Shown here piece by piece: positions 7,981 through 15,921 of a DNA stretch of 64,000 nt; position 1 is the stretch's first letter; each line of letters starts with the position of its first letter. Under the pieces are notes generated by a model that did not search any database, had not been told where the DNA came from, and was given only the letters and a program-made list of their open reading frames with translations. This stretch comes from Spirochaetia bacterium (lineage in GTDB: Bacteria > Spirochaetota > Spirochaetia > CADAEX01). Where the stretch lies: contig JAFSOR010000028.1 of NCBI GenBank assembly GCA_017446885.1, positions 1 through 64,000 of the forward strand. The letters run 5' to 3'. A program made the position numbers and the translations under genes.

Positions 7981-8481
7981 TTATAAAGTGCTTATGACTT
8001 TCTTAAGACTTTTGCCCGCTCTATTGCAGGCAACACGGCCTGAAGAAACCTCATAAGCCAACAACCTGAAATTGCTCCAGCCATGCAGGCTGAACCTGTA
8101 GGACTTGGAACGCTTGATCTTGCTGACCTGCTTGAAAGCTGTCTCTTCTATATTATCTGCGATGATGATGAGGGCTACATCGGAATTCCTGTGGCCAGGC
8201 CCAGGATGTACCCGGGAAAGGCCCTCTTCCCATGCTGAATTCACCAGCTTTTCAAGACGGTCAGGTGTAAGAATATCCTCCTCTGCAAAAAAGACATATT
8301 CATGGGAATCGATATCTGCAATATGGGCAGCTCTGGTAAGGAAGTACTGCTCTGAATGGGAATGGAACACTGCCTCTGCCGTAAAGGGGCTGGAAGTCTC
8401 GGTTCCTGGTTCTCCTGCCTTTACATTGTAATAACGTTCGAACGAATGTAAAACGGTCTCTAAGACACCATTTTTTTCCAT
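7981..8481 (-). CDS. Hypothetical protein co-transcribed with cstA
   Basis: A 166-aa soluble protein with no signal peptide. Visible features are an acidic VFFAEEDILTPDRLEKL segment, a VHPGPGHRNSDVALIIIA core strand region and a basic C-terminus. I do not recognise the family. Its position directly upstream of cstA, on one transcript, suggests a role connected with the transporter, such as regulation or metabolism of the same substrate, but nothing in the sequence proves that. The upstream minus-strand promoter may use TTGACA complementary to 8518-8523. Confidence 0.65.
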   Translation of the reverse strand: MEKNGVLETVLHSFERYYNVKAGEPGTETSSPFTAEAVFHSHSEQYFLTRAAHIADIDSHEYVFFAEEDILTPDRLEKLVNSAWEEGLSRVHPGPGHRNSDVALIIIADNIEETAFKQVSKIKRSKSYRFSLHGWSNFRLLAYEVSSGRVACNRAGKSLKKVISTL

Positions 8482-8566
8482 AATTTGCTAAATAAATTCT
8501 GTGTCACTTTCAGGTGAATTGTCAAGAAAAAAACAAAAAATAACAATTTTTTAATGTTGGTTTATA

Positions 8567-8596
8567 TTGACAACAGATTCTGTTTGGGTGTAGAAA
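8567..8596 (+). promoter_or_regulatory. Promoter of the T-box leader
   Basis: TTGACA (8567-8572) is a perfect -35. TAGAAA (8591-8596) follows after 18 bp as a weak -10. Transcription would start near 8603, just before the first T-box helix. Confidence 0.55.
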
Positions 8597-8602
8597 AAAA
8601 AT

Positions 8603-8888
8603 AACAAAACCTATGAAAGGCTACGAAGGGAACAAGTAGCTTCCATGGATACTGAACAGAGAGTTGCCGGGTGGTGAGAGGCGCGCAGTTACTGGAAGTG
8701 AATACATCCCGGAGCCGCGTATCGAAACCGCACAGGGAGTAGGTTACGACGGGTGTGCCCGTTACAGCGCAAGGGTATAACCACACGTTGTGTGACGTAC
8801 CTGAAGAGATTGCCACTGCGAGGTGGTGATGAATAGAGGTGGTACCGCGGAAATAATCCGCCCTCTTGATCGGGGGGCGTTTTTTTTT
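8603..8888 (+). promoter_or_regulatory. T-box riboswitch leader, probably tyrosine-responsive
   Basis: T-box leaders sense uncharged tRNA. The diagnostic T-box sequence AGAGGTGGTACCGCGG lies at 8835-8850, followed by a terminator at 8859-8888. Upstream there is a stem I-like region with the conserved GAGAG and GGTG elements. A specifier-loop sequence GTGAATACATCCCGGAG starts at 8698: after the conserved GAA comes TAC (8703-8705), then a purine, giving Tyr. The UGGU bulge would pair with a tRNA whose discriminator base is A, which fits tRNA-Tyr. Reading the triplet one base later (ACA, Thr) is possible but would not be followed by a purine. The regulated gene is the symporter at 8942. Confidence 0.9.
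8859..8888 (+). terminator. Intrinsic terminator of the T-box leader
   Basis: CGCCCTC (8859-8865) pairs with the G-rich arm at 8873-8879 and is followed by nine T residues. It competes with the antiterminator formed by the T-box sequence at 8835-8850. Uncharged tRNA would favour read-through into the symporter gene. Confidence 0.9.
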
Positions 8889-8941
8889 GCCCTGACGCTG
8901 ACGCCCTCCGAAATGCAGACTTTGTATGAAGGAGGAAATGT

Positions 8942-10525
8942 ATGAATGCAAAAGTTGCAAGCGTCATTATGCTGCTGGTATTCTTTGCTGTGATGATAGC
9001 GGTAGGCTTTATCACCAGAAAAAGAGCAGCTTCTGTAGATGGATTTGTTCTGGGAGGGCGCACCGCCGGCCCGTGGATTACGGCATTTGCCTTTGGTACC
9101 TCTTATTTCTCGGCAGTTATCTTTGTAGGATACGCAGGACAGTTCGGATGGAATTTCGGTCTTTCAAGCACCTGGGCCGGCTTGGGAAACGCCTTTATAG
9201 GCTCGCTCCTGGCATGGAACATACTGGGGCGGCGCACCCGAATCATGACACAACACATCGATGCCAAGACCATGCCGGACTTCTTCGGCAAGCGGTTTGA
9301 CTCTGTCCCTATGAAGGTAGTGGCATCTGTCATTGTCTTCATCTTCCTTATTCCTTACACATCATCTCTGTACAACGGTCTCTCCAGCCTCTTCGGACTG
9401 GTGTTCCATATGCCGTACTGGGTAGTTATAGTGATGATGGCAGCCCTCACCGGTATCTACGTCATCTTCGGCGGCTACATGGCTACAGCTATCAACGACT
9501 TTATCCAGGGAATAATCATGCTCTTCGGTATCTGCGCAGTAATCGGCTCTGTCCTTTCGGCAAACGGCGGACTTCTGGCAGCTACTCAGAAGCTTTCTGC
9601 CATTGATGCACCGGGCTGGGCTGGTGGTGCCTTCACATCATTCTTAGGACCAGATCCTCTGGCTCTGCTCTTTGTTGTGCTCCTGACATCGCTTGGAACC
9701 TGGGGACTGCCTCAGATGGTCAACAAATTCTACGCTATCAAGAGCGAGGACGATATCCAGAAAGGTACTATCATCTCCACACTGTTTGCCATTGTTGTAG
9801 CCGGTGGATGTTACTTCCTTGGCGGTTTCGGACGGCTCTACGCAGATAAGATAATGTACCAGAAAAACGGTGTTACTCCGCTGTTCGACACAATAGTTCC
9901 GGCCATGCTTGCAACCCTGCCTGCTCTGGTCATCGCAGTGGTGATAGTACTGGTGCTCTCTGCCTCCATGTCCACACTCTCTTCTCTGGTGCTCACCTCC
10001 AGCTCCACATTCACACTGGACGTGATCGAGCCTCTTTCCAAGAACAAGATGGGAGAGAAGCGCAAGGTATCTATAATGCGTATCTTCATAGTGTTCTTTA
10101 TCGTGGTTTCTGCATATATCGCTATAATCAAAGATGCTCATCCAGAGATTACATTCATAGCCCAGATGATGGGTGTCTCCTGGGGTGCTCTGGCAGGATC
10201 CTTCCTGGCTCCGTTCCTCTATGGCTTGTACTGGAAGGGAACTTCCCGGGCAGCATGCTATGTATCCTTTGTCTTCGGCTGCGGTCTTATGATAATACAG
10301 ATGTGGGTTTCGCTGGGCGGCGTCGATATCTCAGGCTGGGCTCCGGTATGCCGCTACCTGTTTGCATCCTCTGTCCGCTCCGGTGTAATCGCAATGGTGG
10401 GTGGTCTGGTGATTGTCCCTGTGGTCAGCCTGTTCACCAAGAAGCAGGACAGAACACAGCTTGATAAGCTTTTCGCCTGCTACGAAGAGAAGGTTACTGT
10501 TGCCAAAAAAGAGGCTTTGGACTGA
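8942..10525 (+). CDS. Sodium:solute symporter (SSS family), T-box controlled
   Basis: A 527-aa membrane protein with about 13 TM segments and an SSS-family core (residues 35-75 GGRTAGPWITAFAFGTSYFS; residues 175-185 GGYMATAINDF). Members couple solute uptake to Na+. The T-box leader directly upstream implies that the substrate is an amino acid, and its specifier suggests tyrosine. Canonical tyrosine carriers belong to other families, so this assignment is inferred from regulation alone. The ATG at 8942 has AGGAGG about 7 nt upstream. The gene appears to stand alone: an AGCCCC/GGGGCT hairpin follows at 10533-10565. Confidence 0.88.
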   Translation: MNAKVASVIMLLVFFAVMIAVGFITRKRAASVDGFVLGGRTAGPWITAFAFGTSYFSAVIFVGYAGQFGWNFGLSSTWAGLGNAFIGSLLAWNILGRRTRIMTQHIDAKTMPDFFGKRFDSVPMKVVASVIVFIFLIPYTSSLYNGLSSLFGLVFHMPYWVVIVMMAALTGIYVIFGGYMATAINDFIQGIIMLFGICAVIGSVLSANGGLLAATQKLSAIDAPGWAGGAFTSFLGPDPLALLFVVLLTSLGTWGLPQMVNKFYAIKSEDDIQKGTIISTLFAIVVAGGCYFLGGFGRLYADKIMYQKNGVTPLFDTIVPAMLATLPALVIAVVIVLVLSASMSTLSSLVLTSSSTFTLDVIEPLSKNKMGEKRKVSIMRIFIVFFIVVSAYIAIIKDAHPEITFIAQMMGVSWGALAGSFLAPFLYGLYWKGTSRAACYVSFVFGCGLMIIQMWVSLGGVDISGWAPVCRYLFASSVRSGVIAMVGGLVIVPVVSLFTKKQDRTQLDKLFACYEEKVTVAKKEALD

Positions 10526-10532
10526 TTGTTTA

Positions 10533-10565
10533 AGCCCCGAAAATTTCTGTTGTAAAAGTGGGGCT
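10533..10565 (+). terminator. Weak hairpin after the symporter gene
   Basis: AGCCCC (10533-10538) can pair with GGGGCT (10560-10565) across a 21-nt loop, followed by a loose T-rich stretch (GTTGTT). It sits directly after the symporter stop. The large loop and interrupted U-tract make it a weak terminator at best. Confidence 0.4.
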
Positions 10566-10633
10566 GTTGTTATATACTTTCCCCGTTGCACAGAGTGCAG
10601 CGTTTTGAATGTTTTTGCATAAGGGGTGTTCTT

Positions 10634-11827
10634 ATGAGTAGAATGGTTGGAACTGTTTCCAGAGGTCTTCGTGCCCCTATCATCCGCGAAGGTGATGACC
10701 TGGTCAAGATTGTCACAGAGACTGTTCTTGAGGCTTCTAAACAGGATGGATTTGCGGTGCGTGACCGCGATGTTGTGGCTATGACCGAGGCTATAGTTGC
10801 CCGGGCACAGGGAAATTATGCTACAGTTGCAGATATTGCTGCCGATGTCAAGGCAAAGCTGGGCGGCGGTACTATTGGTGTTGTATTCCCTATCATGAGC
10901 CGTAACCGTTTTGCAATCTGCCTGCGTGGTATTGCTTCCGGTGCCAAGAAGGTGATTGTACAGCTTTCATATCCTTCCGACGAGGTTGGAAACCACTTGA
11001 TTGATGATGATCTGGTGGATGCAAAGGGTGTAGACCCATATTCCGATGTACTGGACGAGAAAAAGTACCGGGATCTTTTCGGGTACACAAAGCATCAGTT
11101 CACCGGTGTCGACTATATTGATTATTACAAACAGCTGATTACCGAGAGCGGCGCAGAGGCCGAGGTTATTTTTGCGAACAATCCCAAGGCAATCCTGGCT
11201 TATACAAAGAACGTGATTGCTGCCGATATCCACACAAGAGCCCGCACAAAGCGCATTCTTAAGGCTTCTGGGGCAGAAAGGGTGTTCGGACTTGACGAGA
11301 TTATGAATGCTCCAGTGAATGGAAGCGGATGCAACGAGAAGTACGGTCTCCTTGGTTCCAACAAGGCAACAGAGGATAAGGTAAAGCTGTTCCCACGTGC
11401 ATGTCAGGGTCTGGTAGAGGATATCCAGAAGGCTCTGTTCAAGGCTACAGGAAAGAAAGTTGAGGTCATGGTCTATGGTGACGGCGCATTCAAGGATCCT
11501 GTAGGAAAGATCTGGGAGCTGGCAGACCCTGTGGTATCTCCGGCCCATACAGCAGGCCTTGCTGGAACTCCTAACGAGCTTAAGCTCAAGTACCTGGCCG
11601 ACAACGACTTTGCAGCCCTTGAGGGCGATGCTCTTAAAGAGGCTATCAAAGAGGAAATCCGGAAAAAGGATGGCAACCTGGTGGGCAAGATGGTTTCCGA
11701 GGGAACCACACCACGGCAGCTTACAGACCTTCTGGGCTCTCTGTGCGACCTTACCTCAGGTTCCGGCGACAAGGGAACTCCGATAGTTTATATCCAGGGT
11801 TATTTTGACAACTACACCACAGAGTAA
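10634..11827 (+). CDS. CofE-like F420-0:glutamate ligase family protein
   Basis: A 397-aa protein with the CofE/F420 ligase family layout: an IREGDDLVKIV start, DRDVVAMTEAIVARAQG near residue 45, and an NxxxILAYTKNV region. In methanogens and actinobacteria CofE adds glutamate to coenzyme F420-0. No other F420 gene is visible here, and spirochaetes are not known as F420 users, so the substrate is probably different, perhaps another gamma-glutamyl or amide ligation. The ATG at 10634 follows AAGGGG by 8 nt. The next gene overlaps the 3' end by 23 nt. Confidence 0.75.
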   Translation: MSRMVGTVSRGLRAPIIREGDDLVKIVTETVLEASKQDGFAVRDRDVVAMTEAIVARAQGNYATVADIAADVKAKLGGGTIGVVFPIMSRNRFAICLRGIASGAKKVIVQLSYPSDEVGNHLIDDDLVDAKGVDPYSDVLDEKKYRDLFGYTKHQFTGVDYIDYYKQLITESGAEAEVIFANNPKAILAYTKNVIAADIHTRARTKRILKASGAERVFGLDEIMNAPVNGSGCNEKYGLLGSNKATEDKVKLFPRACQGLVEDIQKALFKATGKKVEVMVYGDGAFKDPVGKIWELADPVVSPAHTAGLAGTPNELKLKYLADNDFAALEGDALKEAIKEEIRKKDGNLVGKMVSEGTTPRQLTDLLGSLCDLTSGSGDKGTPIVYIQGYFDNYTTE

Positions 11828-13046
11828 CAACTGTAACCCTCTGCCCGACAAAAAGGCAAAAAGGGTGTGCCTGCGTCTTATGGCCGACCTGGATAGCGGG
11901 GCGGAGAAACTTCCCCTGGAAGGGGATGGCAAGATGCTGGGCATCCTGGTCTGCGACGATGCAGAGGGAAACAGAGTTGTACTCAAAGCTTTTTCAGGGC
12001 AGGTTGGCGGATGCTGGGTTATTCCCGGCTGGTGCGGGCCTGCCTTTTCTGTTCCCGACTATAATGCAGTACTAGAAGAGGCCGACCGGCAGGTTAAATC
12101 ACTTGAGAAGGCAGGCTTGGACAGCCGCTCAGTTTCGGCCGCTGCCATGCGCTCTCTTTTTGACCTGTACCGTATCCACTGCATAGACGGCTCGGTTAAA
12201 ACTTACTCTGAGATTTTCGGCGATGTTATGCCGCCCTCAGGTACAGGCGACTGCGCTGCAATCAAACTTTTGAACTGCGCCTTCAAGAACCATCTTAAGC
12301 CGCTTAGCATGGCAGAGTTCTACTACGGAGGCCAGAGTCTGTCTGCAACCAGGGAGCCCTGCCACTTCTACCCGCCGTGCCGGGAGAAGTGCGCACCTCT
12401 TTTAAAAGAGATGCTGGGCTTGAACATCCTGTACCGGGACCAGGAGATAGTGGTGGTGTCCAAGCCCGCAGGGCTCCTGTCGGTGCCCGGCAGGGGAGAG
12501 GACAAGCAGGACTGTGTGGTAAACCGCCTGAAGCGCCTTTTCCCCGATTGCATAGAAAACCCTGCTGTCCACCGGCTGGATATGGACACATCCGGCATAC
12601 AGGTGCTGGCCCTGACCAAAGAAAGTCACCGCTTCCTTTCCATGGAGTTCGAAAGCCGCCGTGTCCACAAAAAGTACACAGCACTCCTGGATGGCATACT
12701 CCATAGCTCGGGCGGCATTCTGGCTCTGCCTTTCCGGCTTGACCCCGAAAACCGCCCGTACCAGGTCTACGACCCGGTGCATGGCAGAATGTGCATAACA
12801 CTCTGGAGGCGGCTTTCGGTCTACGATGGCAAGACTCTGGTGGAGTTTACGCCCCTTACCGGTCGCACCCATCAGCTAAGGGTGTCGTCGGCAAACACCA
12901 AGGGGCTGGGCATTCCTATTGTAGGCGACAGACTATATGGCACGCGCAAAGAGGGGCAGCGCCTGATGCTCCACGCAGGTTACATAAGTTTTACCCATCC
13001 GTGGTCAAAAGAGAAAATAGAATTTAAAGTTGATGCACCCTTCTAG
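11805..13046 (+). CDS. RluA-family RNA pseudouridine synthase
   Basis: A 413-aa protein. Residues 1-205 are an extra N-terminal domain with a Cys-rich end (CHFYPPCREKC). Residues 205-413 are the RluA catalytic domain, with VVVSKPAGLLSVPG, the catalytic-Asp motif HRLDMDTSG and the GRTHQLRVS motif. It isomerises uridines in rRNA or tRNA; the exact target cannot be read. It starts at TTG 11805, within the end of the CofE-like gene, with AGGG 5 nt upstream, so the two are translationally coupled. A start at the ATG of MADL (11880) is the alternative. The stop shares CTAG with the convergent gene. Confidence 0.88.
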   Translation: MTTTPQSNNCNPLPDKKAKRVCLRLMADLDSGAEKLPLEGDGKMLGILVCDDAEGNRVVLKAFSGQVGGCWVIPGWCGPAFSVPDYNAVLEEADRQVKSLEKAGLDSRSVSAAAMRSLFDLYRIHCIDGSVKTYSEIFGDVMPPSGTGDCAAIKLLNCAFKNHLKPLSMAEFYYGGQSLSATREPCHFYPPCREKCAPLLKEMLGLNILYRDQEIVVVSKPAGLLSVPGRGEDKQDCVVNRLKRLFPDCIENPAVHRLDMDTSGIQVLALTKESHRFLSMEFESRRVHKKYTALLDGILHSSGGILALPFRLDPENRPYQVYDPVHGRMCITLWRRLSVYDGKTLVEFTPLTGRTHQLRVSSANTKGLGIPIVGDRLYGTRKEGQRLMLHAGYISFTHPWSKEKIEFKVDAPF

Positions 13047-14461
13047 ATTTTGTCTATAAGGATAGAGCACTTGCCCGAAGGAATCGGAAGCCGTTTCTTC
13101 TGCCCGCCCAGTATATTGATTGTAAAATAGTAGAGCTTTTCGGATTCCATACGAACTTCCCAGCCCCGGCCGCTTTTGTTTACCAGAATAGTAATCATGT
13201 TCCGCTTGAGGGAAAGATCCTGTATTCCCATAATCTCAAGCAGCGGGATTATCCAGTCCACAGTCTTGCGCGGCAGGCTTATATCCAGTCCTATTACGTT
13301 CTCAATCATCAGTGTTATGGTGCTTAAAGCCGCATATGAGAGGAAGTTCTTCCGCGGGAAATTCTTTTTGCCTTCCCACTTTGACGGAACGCCAGCTATA
13401 GGGGAGTAGGCCTCATAAATATCGCCAGGCTTGTTGCCATCGGGATTCAAGGCATCCAGCATAAAGTAGAGGTGGCGGATGGCACATTCGCGGGCAAACT
13501 CGTGCCTGTCATACTTCTCTAGCCCTTTTATGACCATGAATGTCAGGTGCGGATAAACAGAGCCGCAGTAGCCTTTTCCGTTCTGATTATAGCTCTTTGA
13601 GTCGGTGGCCAGCGATGGGAATGGATTTTCTGTTGCAAAAGGGCCGTCCATAAGCTTTTGAACCAGGGCTTCGGCCTTATCCTCGCTTGGAATCTGTGCC
13701 AGCATAGTCCAGTATGTGGCAAGAGTCTTGACCTTTACTTTCTCTTCGCTCCGGTTCAGGTCGTAGTAGAACTGATCCTCATCATCCCACATAAGGGCAT
13801 CTATGCGTGTTTTGAGCGAATAATATTTTTTCTTATACTTAAAACTGATCTCTTTATCGTTAAGAATATCGCCGATTGCCGACATATAGTAAGCGTTCAG
13901 CGCCATCTGAGAATTGAAATCTATTAAATAAGCGGCTTTCTCCCTGGGGGAATTATCCATCTGCGACACAGACAGCGGTGTCTTGAAAAGGCCGTTCTTC
14001 TGCTGGAACTTGCTCTCAATCCATTCATAATATTTCTCAAGGACTGGAATTACTTCTTTAAGCCGCTTCTTTATGCCTACCTTGTGATAAATGTTGAACT
14101 CGGCCCATGCAAACAGTGGAGGATACAGACATTCAGGGTTATCCCGGGAAAGCACAACCTTGCCGTCTGATTCGTTGTATACGCCGCGTATTGCACCCGA
14201 TTCTTCCTGCTTGCTGTAGAAATTGTCAAGCGCCGGAGCTGGTGAATATATAGAATTGCTGTATACCAGAAAGAATGTCGAGAGGCATGCTTCGAACTGA
14301 TTTATAGTTGTACTTTCAGGATAGCAGTAGTATTTGCTCTGGAATCCATTTTTCTTGGTCCCTTTTTTCCAGAAATCTCCAAGCCACAGCCATGTTTTGT
14401 TGTAAATGTCCACGAAGTCCTGATCATAGAAGTGGATAACCGGAAAACCTGTCTTAATCAC
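13043..14461 (-). CDS. Trehalase-like (alpha,alpha)6-barrel glycoside hydrolase
   Basis: A 472-aa protein without a signal peptide. It has the aromatic-rich (alpha/alpha)6 architecture of the GH37/GH63/MGH1 group: PPLFAWAEF near residue 117, DFNSQMALNAYY near 180, GYCGSVYPHLTFM near 297, and a C-terminal IYEAYSPIAGVPSKWEG/NFLSYAAL block that in relatives carries catalytic and binding residues. It probably cleaves a cytoplasmic alpha-glucoside or mannosylglycerate-type compound, but the sugar is unknown. The start is GTG at 14461 with GGGAG upstream. It is monocistronic and convergent with the RluA gene. Confidence 0.75.
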   Translation of the reverse strand: MIKTGFPVIHFYDQDFVDIYNKTWLWLGDFWKKGTKKNGFQSKYYCYPESTTINQFEACLSTFFLVYSNSIYSPAPALDNFYSKQEESGAIRGVYNESDGKVVLSRDNPECLYPPLFAWAEFNIYHKVGIKKRLKEVIPVLEKYYEWIESKFQQKNGLFKTPLSVSQMDNSPREKAAYLIDFNSQMALNAYYMSAIGDILNDKEISFKYKKKYYSLKTRIDALMWDDEDQFYYDLNRSEEKVKVKTLATYWTMLAQIPSEDKAEALVQKLMDGPFATENPFPSLATDSKSYNQNGKGYCGSVYPHLTFMVIKGLEKYDRHEFARECAIRHLYFMLDALNPDGNKPGDIYEAYSPIAGVPSKWEGKKNFPRKNFLSYAALSTITLMIENVIGLDISLPRKTVDWIIPLLEIMGIQDLSLKRNMITILVNKSGRGWEVRMESEKLYYFTINILGGQKKRLPIPSGKCSILIDKI

Positions 14462-14558
14462 TTTAACTCCCTTGAAACACTAGAGAAACCTATATAAATA
14501 TGCTTTTGTTATATTACACCCATTATCTATATTCTGTCAAATTTTTTTATTATTTTTA

Positions 14559-14587
14559 TTGACATTTTGCTTTTTACCGCATACTTT
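14559..14587 (+). promoter_or_regulatory. Promoter abutting the start codon of the small gene at 14594
   Basis: TTGACA (14559-14564), a 17-bp spacer and TACTTT (14582-14587). Only 6 nt separate the -10 box from the ATG at 14594, so the mRNA would begin at the start codon. Confidence 0.6.
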
Positions 14588-14593
14588 GCAGGT

Positions 14594-14947
14594 ATGACTA
14601 CCTCTGATTTTGCCGAAAAAGTGCTTAAAATTGACCCGGAAGTACTGAAAAAACGCAACATTTTCATCAAGTTCATAGTGGCCGACAGCAGGGTGGTGTT
14701 CGACCCTGAGCTTTTCAATTATTTCGAGAAACATTATGGAGAGGACAGCCTTTACCACAAGGATATTGCCGGTGCCCACAACATAGACCTGAGCAAAGTT
14801 CAGGGCGGGGCCTTTGTGGGGGTGGGTGACAACGAAGTCAAGGTATCGGGTTACAGCACCCAGTTCGGAGGGGTAGAGGACTACAAGGATGAGGTCCGCT
14901 CGTTTTTCGAGTCCTATTTTGATTGTCCTGTTGTCGTGGAGGTATGA
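14594..14947 (+). CDS. Small conserved-looking protein paired with a HydE-type gene
   Basis: A 117-aa soluble, acidic protein (MTTSDFAEKV...), with motifs KFIVADSRVVFDPELF and NIDLSKVQGGAFVGVGD. I do not recognise the family. The start at 14594 is chosen because a good promoter ends 6 nt before it and longer starts would lie inside that promoter. It ends 3 nt before the downstream HydE-type radical SAM gene begins, and that gene's ribosome-binding site lies inside it, so the two are tightly coupled and probably work together. Confidence 0.6.
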   Translation: MTTSDFAEKVLKIDPEVLKKRNIFIKFIVADSRVVFDPELFNYFEKHYGEDSLYHKDIAGAHNIDLSKVQGGAFVGVGDNEVKVSGYSTQFGGVEDYKDEVRSFFESYFDCPVVVEV

Positions 14948-14949
14948 CC

Positions 14950-15921
14950 ATGGAAATTAAGGATCCGGCTGTAAAGGCAAGGATGGAGCAGGCAAGAAAG
15001 CTTACCGACTCGATTTTCGGCAAAAAAGTGTACATCCGCGGCATAATAGAATTCTCAAACTGCTGCCGCAAGAACTGTAACTACTGCGGAATCCGGCGGG
15101 GCAATACCAGCGTGGTGCGCTACCAGATGAGCCCTGACGAGATTGTGGCAAAGGCCGAGTCAAACCTTAAACAGGGAATCAAGACCATAGTCCTGCAGTC
15201 AGGCGAGGATATGTCATATACCAAAGAAGTGCTGGTAGACATTATAAAGCGTATAAAAGCCCTGGACAGCGGGTGCGCCATAACACTTTCCATAGGCGAG
15301 CGGAGCGAGGAAGAGTACAAAGCCTTTAAAGAGGCTGGGGCCGACCGGTTTCTTATGCGGTTTGAGATTGCCGACCGGGAACTTTTTAAGAAGCTCCATC
15401 CAGATGACGATTTCGACGAACGTCTTGCTGCCATAAAAACCCTTAAAAAGCTGGGCTACGAGACAGGTTCTGGTTTTATGTTCGGAATCCCGGGGGAGGC
15501 CCCCGATGCAGACGACCAGAACATAGCTCTGCTCAAGGAACTTGGTGTAGCCATGGTAGGCTGCGGCCCATTCATTCCGGCGGAGGGAACCCCCATGGAG
15601 GGTTCCGGTATCCACGCCGACATTGAGCGGTGTCTGGATATATACTCAAAGATCCGGCTTGCCATGCCAAATGTGAACATTGCGGCAGCCACCGCTCTGG
15701 ATGCCGTGGATAAGGGAGCGCGGAAGCTCTCCCTCTCCGCCGGTGCCAACGTAGTGATGCCCAACACCACCCCAGCCAAGTACAAAGACAATTATTCTAT
15801 TTATGAACGGAAAGGCAAGCTGGACGATAACATCGCAGATGCCAAGAAGTTGGGTGCAGAACTGGAAAAGCTGGGGTACACCCCGCTGTGGAACCAGCGG
15901 GGCGACTCCAGAGTAAAATGA
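14950..15921 (+). CDS. hydE: HydE-type radical SAM protein
   Basis: A 323-aa radical SAM enzyme of the HydE/biotin-synthase-like group. The [4Fe-4S] SAM motif CX3CX2C is seen as CRKNCNYCGIRRGN near residue 36. Further signatures are IVLQSGED, GYETGSGFMFGIPGE and GCGPFIPAEGTPM. HydE helps build the 2Fe subcluster of [FeFe]-hydrogenase; neither hydF nor hydG nor a hydrogenase is in the window. The ATG at 14950 has GGAGG 8 nt upstream; ATG 14944 would be only 2 nt away. A PylB-like or other radical SAM role cannot be excluded. Confidence 0.75.
   Translation: MEIKDPAVKARMEQARKLTDSIFGKKVYIRGIIEFSNCCRKNCNYCGIRRGNTSVVRYQMSPDEIVAKAESNLKQGIKTIVLQSGEDMSYTKEVLVDIIKRIKALDSGCAITLSIGERSEEEYKAFKEAGADRFLMRFEIADRELFKKLHPDDDFDERLAAIKTLKKLGYETGSGFMFGIPGEAPDADDQNIALLKELGVAMVGCGPFIPAEGTPMEGSGIHADIERCLDIYSKIRLAMPNVNIAAATALDAVDKGARKLSLSAGANVVMPNTTPAKYKDNYSIYERKGKLDDNIADAKKLGAELEKLGYTPLWNQRGDSRVK

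Noticed and set aside
8562-9063. Minus-strand open frames crossing the symporter leader
   Set aside because: They run through a well-formed T-box leader on the opposite strand and have no ribosome-binding sites; compositional shadows of structured RNA.
13043-13046. Shared CTAG stop codons between convergent RluA and glycosidase genes
   Set aside because: Four-base overlap of two stops is a normal result of compact gene packing.
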